Positions 28,121 to 36,391 of a stretch of 47,026 nucleotides of DNA are shown here, piece after piece. The position numbers and the translations under genes are program-made. How positions within the stretch are numbered: the first letter of the stretch is position 1; each line of letters opens with the position of its first letter. The stretch is from positions 1-47,026 of the forward strand of contig JAFZYD010000090.1 of assembly GCA_017616475.1 (NCBI GenBank). Reading direction: 5' to 3'. Source of the DNA: Bacteroidales bacterium. Lineage in GTDB: Bacteria; Bacteroidota; Bacteroidia; Bacteroidales; UBA932. Under the pieces are notes generated by a model that worked only from the letters and a program-made list of their open reading frames with translations, was not told the origin of the DNA and searched no databases.

Positions 28121-28162
28121 AAATAAAAATATTGGACCTCACTTTTTTAACGTGAAATCCAA
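28121..28162 (-). terminator. Attenuator terminator hairpin before ilvD
   Basis: On the minus strand TTGGATTTCAC (28162-28152) pairs over all 11 positions, two of them G-U, with GTGAGGTCCAA (28142-28132) around a 9-nt A-rich loop. The U-rich run TATTTTTATTT follows. This is an intrinsic terminator between leader peptide and ilvD. Confidence 0.82.
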
Positions 28163-28206
28163 CAAGTACTTATAATTTGTAATCTCAAACTACCTGGTGG
28201 ATTTCA
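28153..28206 (-). promoter_or_regulatory. Antiterminator alternative to the ilv leader terminator
   Basis: Minus-strand TGAAATCCA (28206-28198), starting 2 nt after the leader stop codon, is complementary to TGGATTTCA (28161-28153), which is also the 5' arm of the terminator. The two pairings exclude each other. A ribosome that reaches the leader stop would cover the first arm and let the terminator form. A ribosome stalled earlier on Leu/Val/Ile codons would leave it free for antitermination. Confidence 0.75.
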
Positions 28207-28208
28207 AA

Positions 28209-28283
28209 CTACACGATAAGGACGCCTAGCAGGACGCCCACGACAAGCACTAATACGAGGATAGATGACATTACGAGGTTCAT
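28209..28283 (-). CDS. ilv operon leader peptide, 24 aa, Leu/Val/Ile-rich
   Basis: A 25-codon frame: begins MNLVMSSILV, ends GVLLGVLIV then TAG. It has 8 Val, 7 Leu and 2 Ile among 24 residues, so 17 of 24 are branched-chain. It sits between a well-formed promoter and a terminator/antiterminator pair ahead of ilvD. This is the classical layout of translation-coupled attenuation; shortage of charged tRNA for Val, Leu or Ile would stall ribosomes and raise ilv expression. The -7 box ends 11 nt before the ATG, so the 5' leader is very short. Confidence 0.85.
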   Translation of the reverse strand: MNLVMSSILVLVLVVGVLLGVLIV

Positions 28284-28294
28284 TTTTTACGTTG

Positions 28295-28327
28295 CAAATG
28301 TAATTTTTTTTATTATATTATTGCAAA
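28295..28327 (-). promoter_or_regulatory. Promoter of the ilv leader and operon (TTTGC-n20-TACATTTG)
   Basis: On the minus strand TTTGC (28327-28323) and TACATTTG (28302-28295) are spaced by 20 nt, matching the Bacteroidetes primary sigma pattern (TTTG, 19-21 nt, TAnnTTTG). It is the best-formed promoter in the window. The predicted start is about 28289, just ahead of the leader ATG at 28283. Confidence 0.75.
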
Positions 28328-28372
28328 AAATCTCAAATTTGCAGTCGTAAAACGTGTTTTGAACAACCGCTT

Positions 28373-29869
28373 ATGAACAACAAGCTTTATATTTTTGATA
28401 CCACGCTCCGCGACGGAGAGCAGGTGCCGGGTTGCCAATTGAATACAATTGAAAAGATTGAGCTGGCAAAACTGCTTGAAACTCTGGGTGTTGACATAAT
28501 AGAGTGCGGTTTTCCCATTTCCAGCCCTGGCGATTTCAAATCGGTAGTTGAGATTTCAAAGATAATTACCGAAAGCCGCATCTGCGCCCTCTCGCGCGCG
28601 GTGGAGAAAGATATAGACGCCGCGGCCGACGCGCTGCACTTTGCCCGTCTCAAAAGAATCCACACCGGAATAGGCACTTCCGACTACCATATTAAATACA
28701 AATTCAACTCCAACCGGGAGGAGATTATTGAGCGCGCCGTGGCGGCGGTGAAGTATGCCCGGGGCAAAGTGGACGACGTGGAGTTTTATGCGGAGGATGC
28801 CGGCCGCACAGATAATGAGTATCTGGCACGGGTGATTGAGGCGGTGATTGCCGCCGGTGCAACGGTGGTCAACATCCCGGACACTACCGGCTACTGCTTC
28901 CCGGAGGAGTTCGGCAACAAGATTGCCTATCTGGTGAACAACGTCCCCAATATAGACAAGGCTATTATATCTACCCACTGCCACAACGACCTCGGAATGG
29001 CCACCGCCAACACTCTGGCGGGCATTATGGCGGGCGCGCGGCAGGCGGAGGTAACCATAAACGGTATTGGCGAGCGTGCCGGCAATACCGCTCTGGAAGA
29101 GGTGGTTATGGCCATCAAGAGCCGCCGCGAGTTCCCCGTGACCACCGATATCAAAATAAAGCAGATTACCAAGGTTTCGCACCAGGTTTCGTCTATGATG
29201 CGTATGCCGGTGCAGCCCAACAAGGCCATCGTGGGGCGCAATGCGTTTGCCCATTCAAGCGGCATCCATCAGGACGGCGTGCTCAAAAACCGCGAGAGTT
29301 ATGAGATTATCGACCCGACCGACATCGGCCTTAACGACTCCATAATTGCACTGACGGCCCGCAGCGGGCGCGCCGCGCTCAATCACCATCTGCACCGTCT
29401 GGGGCTTAATCTCTCTGCCCAGGAGCTCGCCATTGCATACGAAAAGTTCCTGCGGGTGGCAGACAGCAAAAAGGATATTGATGATGCGGATTTGTATGAG
29501 ATTGCCGGCGTTGCAGACGGCAACGTGGCACAGAAGATACGCCTGACCTATCTGCAGGTGGTTTGCGGCAAGAACGCGCTGCCTATGGCGACCGTCACCC
29601 TTGACATAGACGGGGAGAGTTGCACCGCCACCAGCGGCGGCATAGGCCCCATAGACGCTGCATTCACGGCGGTCAAAAGTCTGGTGCACCGCCGCATCAA
29701 CCTGGAGGAGATGCTTATCCAGTCCATCAACCGCGGCACCAACGACATTGGCAAGGTGCACATCCAGGTGGAGAACAAAGGGCAGATATACTACGGCTTT
29801 GCCGCGGATAAAGATATCATCACCGCCACGGTAGAAGCATACGTAAACGCTATTTCAAAATTGTTATAG
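28373..29869 (+). CDS. leuA: 2-isopropylmalate synthase
   Basis: 498 residues. N-terminal TIM barrel with [39 protein letters not shown] and metal-binding [11 protein letters not shown]; then [15 protein letters not shown] and a C-terminal LeuA regulatory domain (about 360-498) where leucine feedback acts. It joins acetyl-CoA and 2-oxoisovalerate, the first committed step of leucine synthesis. It diverges from the ilv operon that makes its substrate. I see no leader peptide of its own. No other leu genes follow here. Confidence 0.95.
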   Translation: MNNKLYIFDTTLRDGEQVPGCQLNTIEKIELAKLLETLGVDIIECGFPISSPGDFKSVVEISKIITESRICALSRAVEKDIDAAADALHFARLKRIHTGIGTSDYHIKYKFNSNREEIIERAVAAVKYARGKVDDVEFYAEDAGRTDNEYLARVIEAVIAAGATVVNIPDTTGYCFPEEFGNKIAYLVNNVPNIDKAIISTHCHNDLGMATANTLAGIMAGARQAEVTINGIGERAGNTALEEVVMAIKSRREFPVTTDIKIKQITKVSHQVSSMMRMPVQPNKAIVGRNAFAHSSGIHQDGVLKNRESYEIIDPTDIGLNDSIIALTARSGRAALNHHLHRLGLNLSAQELAIAYEKFLRVADSKKDIDDADLYEIAGVADGNVAQKIRLTYLQVVCGKNALPMATVTLDIDGESCTATSGGIGPIDAAFTAVKSLVHRRINLEEMLIQSINRGTNDIGKVHIQVENKGQIYYGFAADKDIITATVEAYVNAISKLL

Positions 29870-29875
29870 AATTGT

Positions 29876-29883
29876 TATATTTG
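29876..29883 (+). promoter_or_regulatory. -7 box of the nucleoside phosphorylase gene (TATATTTG)
   Basis: TATATTTG fits TAnnTTTG, lies just after the leuA stop, and ends 27 nt before the ATG at 29911. This suggests the phosphorylase gene has its own promoter and is not simply a leuA operon member. Confidence 0.55.
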
Positions 29884-29910
29884 CCTTTACTTTTTTAGTT
29901 TAGGCGAATT

Positions 29911-30783
29911 ATGATAGCAAAATCTGAACTTCTTATAAATTCCGACGGCTCGGTGTTCCACTTGCACATCAAGCCGGAGCATCTTGCAGACACGGTTATT
30001 ATGGTTGGCGACCCGGAGAGGGTCTCTATGATTGGCGCCTTCTTTGACAGTTTCGAAGATGAAGGGCAGAGCCGCGAGTTCCGTCATTTCACCGGCACCT
30101 ACAAAGGGCGCCGGATGACCTGCGTTTCGCACGGCATCGGCACCGACAACATAGATATTGTGATGACCGAGCTGGACGCTCTGGCCAACATAGATTTTGA
30201 AACCCGCGAGCCGCGTGCCGAGCACCGCCGACTCACGCTGTTGCGTCTGGGTACCTGCGGCGCAATCCAGCCCGACATCCCCCTGGGCAGCCCCATACTG
30301 TCGCAGGTGAGCATCGGCTTCGACTGCCTTATGCGCTGGTACGAGAATATCGGCAAAATTAACCTGCAGGACTATGAAGACGATTTTGTGCGTCATATGG
30401 ACTGGGATGCCGCCGGTCTGCCGCGGCCCTATTTTGTGAAGGCGTCGCAGAAGCTTATAGATTATCTGTCCGATTGGACGGTGCCCGGAATGACCATATC
30501 CGCGCCCGGTTTCTACGGCCCTCAGGGGCGCGTACTGCGCCTGGGCCTGGCTATGCCGGATATGCTTGAGAAGCTGGAAAGCTGGCGCTACGACGGCCGC
30601 CGCATCACCAATTTCGAGATGGAGAGCAGCGCCCTGGCGGGCCTTGCTGCTCATCTGGGCCACGACGCCACCACAATCTGCTGCGCCATCGCCAACCGCT
30701 ATGCGGGCGAAAGCAACACCGATTACAAACCTTACGTGAGCAAGATGATCCAGACCGCTTTGGATAAACTTGCGGCCCTGTAA
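29911..30783 (+). CDS. Nucleoside phosphorylase (PNP/UDP family), module copy 1
   Basis: 290 residues, cytosolic. Family features are VIMVGDPERVSMI (phosphate-binding Gly-Asp region), VSHGIGTDNIDIV, LRLGTCGAIQPDIPLGS and NFEMESSALAGLA, the last carrying the Glu-Met-Glu that contacts ribose. It cleaves nucleosides with phosphate; it is closest in feel to uridine phosphorylases, but base preference is not fixed by sequence. It converges on the AGCS gene with only 2 bp between stops. A related gene occurs at the right window edge next to the second AGCS gene. Confidence 0.88.
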   Translation: MIAKSELLINSDGSVFHLHIKPEHLADTVIMVGDPERVSMIGAFFDSFEDEGQSREFRHFTGTYKGRRMTCVSHGIGTDNIDIVMTELDALANIDFETREPRAEHRRLTLLRLGTCGAIQPDIPLGSPILSQVSIGFDCLMRWYENIGKINLQDYEDDFVRHMDWDAAGLPRPYFVKASQKLIDYLSDWTVPGMTISAPGFYGPQGRVLRLGLAMPDMLEKLESWRYDGRRITNFEMESSALAGLAAHLGHDATTICCAIANRYAGESNTDYKPYVSKMIQTALDKLAAL

Positions 30784-30785
30784 AC

Positions 30786-32183
30786 CTATTTCTTTTTGAT
30801 ATCCGCCTCGTATTCCCTGAGCGCCTTAATGGCTTGGGGGCAGAGGATAAGCAGCGCTATGACATTGAGCCAGGCGGTGATGCCTACGCCTATGTCACCA
30901 AGCTGCCACACTATGTTTGCCTCGTGCAGCGCGCCGAACAGCACCATTGCCAGAATCACCAGGCGGTAGACCCAGATGGCCGCTTTTTCTCCCTTTGCAT
31001 TCTTGCGGCGGGAGAAAATGTGTATTATGCTCGATTCGCCGTAGAAATAGTAGGCCATTATTGTGGTGAACACAAAGAATATCAGTGCGATGCTCACAAA
31101 GGTGCTGCCGAAGCCGCTCAGGACGCTGTCCACCGCCGCCTGGGTGAAGCCCACGTAGTTGTCGCCCAGTTCAGGGGCCTGCGCCACCAGCATCTCGCCG
31201 GTCTTCGCGTCAAAAATGTTGTAGGTGCCGGAGCACAGGATCATAAGCGCCGTGGCGGTGCATATCAGCAGTGTGTCGACATACACGCTGAAGGCCTGCG
31301 CCAGGCCCTGCTTGGCGGGGTGGGAGACCGCTGCGGAGGCCGACACAATTGCGCCGCCGCCTTCGCCAGCTTCGTTGGAGAATATGCCGCGCTTGACGCC
31401 CAGCATTATGGTGGAGCCGAGTATCCCGCCCGCCACCGGTTGTATGCCGAAGGCGTTGGTGACGATGGCCTTAAGTACCGCCGGCACCGCCTCTATGTGG
31501 CTGGCTATCACCACGATGGTTATTATTATGTAGCCCAGCGCCATAAACGGGGTTATTATGGAGGCCACGCGGGAGATGCTCTTTATGCCGCCAATAATTA
31601 CCAGCGCCAGTACTACGGCCAGCGCCAGACCGCTGTAGAGCGGGTTGAGGCCGAAAGAATTGCGCAGCGCGCCGCTCATTCCGTTCGATTGGACGGTGGT
31701 GAGCAGCAGGCCGTAGCCAATCAAACAGAGTATGGAAAACGCTATGCCCAGCCAGGGCATTTTGAGGCCGTGCTCGATATAGCTGGCGGGGCCGCCGCGG
31801 TAGCCGGTTTCGTGGTGGAATTTGTACTTCTGGGCCAGGGTAGATTCTACAAAGGCGGTGGATGCCCCCAGGAAGGCTATCAGCCACATCCAGAACACCG
31901 CGCCCGGGCCGCCCAGGGCTATGGCGGTTGCCACGCCCACGATATTGCCGGTTCCCACGCGCCCGGAGAGGGCCACGCAAAAGGCTTCGAACGACGATAT
32001 GCCGTGCTTTTTGCCGTCTTCGGTGGTTTCTACAGGGGCGAAGAGGCTGCGAATCATCAGCCCGAAACGGCGTACCTGCACAAAGCGGGTCCGTATGGAG
32101 AAGTAGAGCCCGGCGCCAACCAGGAGCACCACCAGAGCGGGGCTCCACACTATGTCGTTTATTATGCTTACTACTTTTTCCAT
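30786..32183 (-). CDS. Alanine/glycine:cation symporter (AGCS) family protein, module copy 1
   Basis: 465 residues with about 11 hydrophobic segments. Family hallmarks are SGRVGTGNIVGVATAIALGG, PGAVFWMWLIAF and GGPASYIEHGL. It imports small neutral amino acids, usually alanine or glycine, with Na+ at the inner membrane. It is very similar to the protein at 45492-46892 (roughly four in five residues by eye). It diverges from the CarboxypepD_reg-like gene and has a TAATTTTG -7 box 8 nt before its ATG. Confidence 0.93.
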   Translation of the reverse strand: MEKVVSIINDIVWSPALVVLLVGAGLYFSIRTRFVQVRRFGLMIRSLFAPVETTEDGKKHGISSFEAFCVALSGRVGTGNIVGVATAIALGGPGAVFWMWLIAFLGASTAFVESTLAQKYKFHHETGYRGGPASYIEHGLKMPWLGIAFSILCLIGYGLLLTTVQSNGMSGALRNSFGLNPLYSGLALAVVLALVIIGGIKSISRVASIITPFMALGYIIITIVVIASHIEAVPAVLKAIVTNAFGIQPVAGGILGSTIMLGVKRGIFSNEAGEGGGAIVSASAAVSHPAKQGLAQAFSVYVDTLLICTATALMILCSGTYNIFDAKTGEMLVAQAPELGDNYVGFTQAAVDSVLSGFGSTFVSIALIFFVFTTIMAYYFYGESSIIHIFSRRKNAKGEKAAIWVYRLVILAMVLFGALHEANIVWQLGDIGVGITAWLNVIALLILCPQAIKALREYEADIKKK

Positions 32184-32191
32184 ACCATCTG

Positions 32192-32199
32192 CAAAATTA
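32192..32199 (-). promoter_or_regulatory. -7 box of AGCS copy 1 (TAATTTTG)
   Basis: Minus-strand TAATTTTG fits TAnnTTTG and ends 8 nt before the ATG at 32183, predicting a leaderless or nearly leaderless mRNA. Confidence 0.5.
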
Positions 32200-32220
32200 G
32201 TGTTTTTTGCCCGTTTTTTA

Positions 32221-32228
32221 TAAATTTG
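32221..32228 (+). promoter_or_regulatory. -7 box of CarboxypepD_reg-like gene, copy 1 (TAAATTTG)
   Basis: TAAATTTG ends 7 nt before the first ATG (32236) and 19 nt before the second in-frame ATG (32248). The same 7-nt spacing occurs at the other copy of this gene (box 44243-44250, ATG 44258). Confidence 0.55.
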
Positions 32229-32235
32229 CTTATAT

Positions 32236-33486
32236 ATGGTTCTTTATATGCGTCGGTTTTTTTCTGTTTTTGCTGTTTTGTTGATGTTTTCGGTTGCGGG
32301 CTTTGCGCAGCCGGGGGCGCAGGACTCTTTGCGTTTGAGCTATTGGGTGCAGGGGACGGTGTTCGGCGGCGATACCTACAAGGGTGTCGAATCGGCTCTG
32401 GTCTCCATCCCGGACGGCACCGTTGCCACCGTCACCAACTCGGACGGCCGGTTCGTTATTAAATCTCCCAAACCCTTCAATAAGATACGCATCTCGCATC
32501 TTGGCTATGAGACGGAGGTGCGCGAGGTGTCGCACGGGGAGTCGGTCAAGGTCAAATTGAAGCCGCTTTCGTTCACGCTGGAAGGGGCTAAGATTATTTC
32601 GGGCGATCCCGAGGGGCTGGTCCGGGCGGCGATTGAGCGAATTGCCGGCAATTACGGGCGGGAGGCGTCACTGCTGGAGTGTTTCTACCGCGAGACGGTG
32701 CGCAAGCGCACGCGCTACATCTATATTTCCGAGGCAGTTTCGCGCATCTACAAAACCGGTTATGACCGCGGCGTGGAGCGCGACCGGTGCGCCCTCGAAA
32801 AGAGCCGGGTGCTGATAAGCCCGCGTGCCTCCGACACGCTGTCTGTAAAGGTGCAGGGCGGCCCGGCGCAGGCGGCGCAGCTGGACGTGGTAAAGAATTG
32901 GCAGATGCTGTTCGACAACGAAGAAATGAAGTTGTATACGTTCGAGATGGGGGTTCCGACCTACATCGCCGGGCGGCTGCAGTTCGTTATAAATTTCCGG
33001 CCGACGTTCCTGCTGGAGGACAGGGCGCTGTACTACGGCACGCTCTATATAGACCAGGAGTTACTCTATTTTACCCGTATAGAGATGTCTATGGATATGT
33101 CGGACCCCGCGCTGGCGGCCCGGCAGATGGTGGTGAGCAAGCCTGCCACGCTGCGGCTGACCCCCAAGGAGATGACCATCGTGGTGAATTACAGCGAGAG
33201 CGACGGGGTGGTGCGGCTGTCCTATTTCAGGTCTGTGTTCCGGTTCAACTGCGACTGGCGCAAGCGGCTGCTGGCTACCAACTATACTGCTGTAAACGAG
33301 CTGGTAGTGACCGACTTGCTTTCGCCGGCGGACCCTATCGCCCGCAGCGAGGCCTTCCGCACTCAGGATGTTTTGAGCGACAAGGCCGCCGAATTTCTGG
33401 ACCCCGATTTCTGGAAAGATTACAACATTATAGAACCATCCGAGAGCCTTGAGCACGCGGTGGACAGGTTAAGGAAGGGGAGGTAG
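32236..33486 (+). CDS. CarboxypepD_reg-like exported protein, module copy 1
   Basis: 416 residues. Signal peptide (VFAVLLMFSVAGFAQ, about 5-24); the start could be the ATG at 32236 or the one at 32248, which begins the signal more typically. About residues 35-115 form a carboxypeptidase-regulatory-like beta-sandwich (ALVSIPDGTVATVTNSDGRFVIK...HLGYET), common at the N-terminus of Bacteroidetes outer-membrane or periplasmic proteins. The remaining ~300 residues (ECFYRETVRKRTRYIYISEAV..., DFWKDYNIIEP) I do not recognise. A close paralogue is at 44258-45487. The job may concern the cell envelope, but no activity can be assigned. Confidence 0.8.
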   Translation: MVLYMRRFFSVFAVLLMFSVAGFAQPGAQDSLRLSYWVQGTVFGGDTYKGVESALVSIPDGTVATVTNSDGRFVIKSPKPFNKIRISHLGYETEVREVSHGESVKVKLKPLSFTLEGAKIISGDPEGLVRAAIERIAGNYGREASLLECFYRETVRKRTRYIYISEAVSRIYKTGYDRGVERDRCALEKSRVLISPRASDTLSVKVQGGPAQAAQLDVVKNWQMLFDNEEMKLYTFEMGVPTYIAGRLQFVINFRPTFLLEDRALYYGTLYIDQELLYFTRIEMSMDMSDPALAARQMVVSKPATLRLTPKEMTIVVNYSESDGVVRLSYFRSVFRFNCDWRKRLLATNYTAVNELVVTDLLSPADPIARSEAFRTQDVLSDKAAEFLDPDFWKDYNIIEPSESLEHAVDRLRKGR

Positions 33487-33502
33487 CGGAGGCTGTGAGT
33501 GG

Positions 33503-34147
33503 CTATTCCAGGCAGGCGGGGAAATCTGCGAAATCGTCAATAATAAAGTCGGCGCCGGCGGCCCGCAGTGCCTCGCGGTCGCTGTTGCCCCAGGTTACGC
33601 CGCAAGTGGCGCAGCCCGCGTTGCGGCCCATCAGAATATCTACCGGCATATCGCCAACAACCATCGTCTCTGCTGCGGCCGTGTTGAGGTCTCGCAGTGT
33701 CTGCAGCACAGGCTCCGGGTCGGGCTTCGCTTTGGCCACGTTGTCGGCGCCCAGCACGTAAGAAATACAATCGGCGAGCCCCATATCGCGAATGAAGGCG
33801 TTCAGCGACACCGACATTCTGGAAGACGCCACCGTCATTGTGTAGCCCTGCTGCTTGAGCAGCGCGAGCGTCTCCTTAACGTGCGGGAAAGGCTGCGGCT
33901 TGAGCTGCTCCCGGTAGACCTCGAAAATCTCCCGGTAAGTGGCGGCGCAGCGGAGCGTATCCTCCGTGGAAATGCCCGGAATCAGCACCTCGAACCCGGT
34001 TTCCAGCGGCAGCCCGATGGTGGCCGCGATGGCCTCCTCGCTCGCCACCGGATACCCCATCTGCCGCAGCGTCCGCTGCATCGTGAGCACAATATTCGCC
34101 CGGGTATCCCCCAGCGTCCCGTCAAAATCGAATATGATTAGTTTCAT
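33503..34147 (-). CDS. HAD-family hydrolase (phosphoglycolate phosphatase-like)
   Basis: 214 residues from the ATG at 34147, chosen because MKLIIFDFDGTLGDT starts there; the open frame extends further upstream but runs into ybaK. HAD motifs: DFDGT (nucleophile and acid Asp), VASSRM (motif II Ser), KAKPDPEPV (Lys) and GDMPVDI (acidic motif IV). A helical cap lies between motifs I and II. It probably dephosphorylates a small sugar phosphate or phosphoglycolate. Last of a three-gene minus-strand group, 32 bp after ybaK. Confidence 0.88.
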   Translation of the reverse strand: MKLIIFDFDGTLGDTRANIVLTMQRTLRQMGYPVASEEAIAATIGLPLETGFEVLIPGISTEDTLRCAATYREIFEVYREQLKPQPFPHVKETLALLKQQGYTMTVASSRMSVSLNAFIRDMGLADCISYVLGADNVAKAKPDPEPVLQTLRDLNTAAAETMVVGDMPVDILMGRNAGCATCGVTWGNSDREALRAAGADFIIDDFADFPACLE

Positions 34148-34179
34148 GCCCGCAAAGATAAGAATTGTGCAATATGATA

Positions 34180-34650
34180 CTACATCGGATATATGCCGGC
34201 GCCGACAAAGTCGATGAGGGCCTGGGGGGCTATGCAGATTTGCAGGCCGCGGAGGCCGGCGCTCACGTAGATGGTGTCGTAGAGCAGTGCGCTTTCGTGG
34301 ATAAAGGTGGGGAAGGGCTTCTTCATTCCGATGGGGGAGCAGCCGCCGCGGATATAACCGGTGGTGGGCAGCAGCTCCTTGACGTGTATCATCTCGCAGC
34401 TTTTGTTGCCCGAGATGCGCGCCGCCACCTTTAGGTCGACCTCCAGGGAGCCGGGAATCACGCACACAAAAAAGCCGGTCCGGTCGCCCCGCAGCACCAG
34501 TGTCTTGAACACGCGGTCCAGGTCTTCGCCCAGTTGGGCCGCCACGTGCCCAGCGTCCAGATGCTCCTCGTCCACCTCGTAGGGCACGAGCTCATACTCG
34601 ATTCCCGCTGCATCCAGCAGCCGGGCAGCATTTGTTTTTTGTACAGGCAT
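34180..34650 (-). CDS. ybaK: Cys-tRNA(Pro) deacylase, YbaK/EbsC family
   Basis: 156 residues, standard length. YbaK motifs: FKTLVLRGD with the conserved Lys at about residue 49, GDRTGFFVCVIPGSLEVDLK, and GYIRGGCSPIGMKK. It removes cysteine wrongly loaded on tRNA(Pro). It starts 7 bp after the stop of the upstream small gene, so the two are probably co-transcribed. Confidence 0.92.
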   Translation of the reverse strand: MPVQKTNAARLLDAAGIEYELVPYEVDEEHLDAGHVAAQLGEDLDRVFKTLVLRGDRTGFFVCVIPGSLEVDLKVAARISGNKSCEMIHVKELLPTTGYIRGGCSPIGMKKPFPTFIHESALLYDTIYVSAGLRGLQICIAPQALIDFVGAGIYPM

Positions 34651-34657
34651 AGTCAGC

Positions 34658-35071
34658 TTATTTCAGGCACTCCACAAACTTCTCCGGCAGACAGATATTC
34701 TCGACCCCTATCGCGCCGGCGAAGAGGGGGGCGATGTCTCGGTCGGCGAAGCCGGCAATGCCGCAGCCGATGCGGGTGACGTAGAAGAATAGTTCGGGGT
34801 GCTTCCTGGCGAAGGCGATGAATTCGTCTACGTACGGTTTGATGGTTTCCACGCCGCCCTGCATTGTGGGGATGGCGTAGGTTTGGCCCCGGAGTCCGAC
34901 GCCGACGCCCCATTCGGCCCCGAAGTCGCGCATTGCGACGTAGGCCGCGCCGCCGCCGTGCTGGCCGGCCAGGTTGCTGCCGAACACGAACACCTCGTCC
35001 GGCCTGAGGCTGTCTATCCAGCGCGGCGTGAAGGCAGGCCGCGCAATTCCGCTGTATATCTTGTCGTTCAT
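34658..35071 (-). CDS. Unknown small protein with a FVFGSNLAGQHGGGAA motif
   Basis: 137 residues, soluble, no signal. A glycine-rich motif at about residues 28-44 (VFGSNLAGQHGGGAAYVAM) is followed by GVGVGLRGQTYAIPT and VTRIGCGIAGF. This pattern recurs in small bacterial and phage proteins that look like distant relatives of macro (ADP-ribose-binding) domains; I am not sure of that link and give no function. First gene of a group with ybaK and the HAD gene; a TATATTTG -7 box at 35097-35104 (minus) lies 25 nt before its ATG. Confidence 0.7.
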   Translation of the reverse strand: MNDKIYSGIARPAFTPRWIDSLRPDEVFVFGSNLAGQHGGGAAYVAMRDFGAEWGVGVGLRGQTYAIPTMQGGVETIKPYVDEFIAFARKHPELFFYVTRIGCGIAGFADRDIAPLFAGAIGVENICLPEKFVECLK

Positions 35072-35096
35072 TATTGGAATCTGTATGTATCGTTAG

Positions 35097-35104
35097 CAAA
35101 TATA
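35097..35104 (-). promoter_or_regulatory. -7 box of the small-gene/ybaK/HAD group (TATATTTG)
   Basis: Minus-strand TATATTTG fits TAnnTTTG, 25 nt before the ATG at 35071. The divergent AlkD-like gene has a weaker TAACTTTC at 35116-35123 in the same gap. Confidence 0.5.
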
Positions 35105-35141
35105 GCGAATTGTTGTAACTTTCGGTCGTAAAACAGCATCT

Positions 35142-35909
35142 ATGGCAACCAACATCCTTCTCACATCCATTATGGCGCGGCACGACCCGGAGCAGGTCGA
35201 GCCTCTGGCGCGCTTTTTCAAGACTGGCCCTGGGCAGTATGGAGAAGGGGATAAGTTCCTGGGAATCAAAGTGCCGGTGACGCGGCAGGTGGTAAAGGAT
35301 GCTTGGCGGCAGGTGAGCTTCGGCAATCTTGAGGAATGCATCGGCAGCGAATACCACGAAGTGCGGCTGGCGGCACTGCTGGCGCTGGTGGAGATTTTTG
35401 GGCACGCGCGCCGGATGCCGGCAGATTCGCCGTTGGCCACCGAGGCGCCCGGCGACACGCTGCGGCAACGTTGCATCGACTTTTATCTGTCGCACACAGG
35501 CCGCATAAATAATTGGGATTTGGTTGACCTGTCGTGTTACCCGCTGCTGGGCGAGTGGCTGCTGGACAAGGACCGGACAATTTTGTACGACCTGGCGCGC
35601 AACGGCAAAAATATCTGGGAGCAGCGCATCGGCATCGTGACCACTATGGCCTTTATACGCCGCGGCGACCTGGCCGACACTTTTGCGATATCTGACATAC
35701 TGCTGCACCACCCGCACGACCTTATTCAAAAGGCGGTGGGTTGGCTGCTGCGCGAGGCGGGCAAGCGCGACGGCGAATCCCTCCGCAACTACCTTGTACC
35801 CAGATATAAAACGATGCCGCGCACTATGTTGCGCTACGCCATCGAGCGCTTCCCGGAGGCGGAGCGGCAGGCCTGGCTCAAAGGGGAAATTTGTAAGAAT
35901 GACAATTAA
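35142..35909 (+). CDS. DNA alkylation repair protein (AlkD-like)
   Basis: 255 residues, all-helical HEAT-like pattern. The family motif INNWDLVDLS occurs at about residues 125-134, with FLGIKVPVTRQVVK near the N-terminus and KTMPRTMLRYAIERF near the C-terminus. AlkD-type glycosylases excise positively charged alkylated bases without flipping them. It diverges from the small-gene/ybaK group and is followed 11 bp later by peroxiredoxin Q, so the two may form a small stress-defence operon. Confidence 0.9.
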   Translation: MATNILLTSIMARHDPEQVEPLARFFKTGPGQYGEGDKFLGIKVPVTRQVVKDAWRQVSFGNLEECIGSEYHEVRLAALLALVEIFGHARRMPADSPLATEAPGDTLRQRCIDFYLSHTGRINNWDLVDLSCYPLLGEWLLDKDRTILYDLARNGKNIWEQRIGIVTTMAFIRRGDLADTFAISDILLHHPHDLIQKAVGWLLREAGKRDGESLRNYLVPRYKTMPRTMLRYAIERFPEAERQAWLKGEICKNDN

Positions 35910-35920
35910 TACGATACGAT

Positions 35921-36376
35921 ATGCTTAAGATTGGAGACAAGATGCCGCAGTTCGAGGTTATGGACCAGGACGGCGCTATGGTTAGCTCGGCCGATTTTAT
36001 TGGCAAGGGCCGCAAGACCATCATTTATTTCTATCCGAAGGATAATACTTCCGGCTGTACGGCCGAAGCGTGCTCGCTGCGCGACAATTACGCGGCGCTG
36101 ACGGCGGCGGGCTACAATGTGGTTGGAGTAAGCAAGGACAGCGCCAAGAGCCACTCCGGTTTCCGCGCAAAATACGAGTTGCCGTTCCGGTTGCTGGCCG
36201 ACACATCTACACAGATGCTGCAGGATTTCGGAGCCTGGGGAGAGAAGAAGATGTACGGCAAGACGGTGCTCGGCACCCTGCGCCGCACCTTCATCTTTGA
36301 CGAGGATGGCGTCCTTACCCGCATCATCGAAAAGGTTGACACCAAAAACGCCGCAGCCCAGATTCTCGAAGGCTAA
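35921..36376 (+). CDS. bcp: Thioredoxin-dependent thiol peroxidase (BCP/peroxiredoxin Q)
   Basis: 151 residues, normal length. Peroxidatic Cys46 and resolving Cys51 lie in NTSGCTAEACSLRD, the atypical 2-Cys arrangement of the BCP group; FYPKD precedes it. It reduces hydroperoxides in the cytoplasm with thioredoxin as donor. It follows the AlkD-like gene by 11 bp and is followed by R1 repeat copy D. Confidence 0.93.
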   Translation: MLKIGDKMPQFEVMDQDGAMVSSADFIGKGRKTIIYFYPKDNTSGCTAEACSLRDNYAALTAAGYNVVGVSKDSAKSHSGFRAKYELPFRLLADTSTQMLQDFGAWGEKKMYGKTVLGTLRRTFIFDEDGVLTRIIEKVDTKNAAAQILEG

Positions 36377-36391
36377 AGCCGCGTTTACTTC

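Noticed and set aside
34653-35729. A 358-codon minus-strand frame spanning the AlkD-like gene and the small 34658 gene
   Set aside because: It runs antisense to the AlkD-like gene and out of frame over the small gene; both of those have recognisable family motifs.
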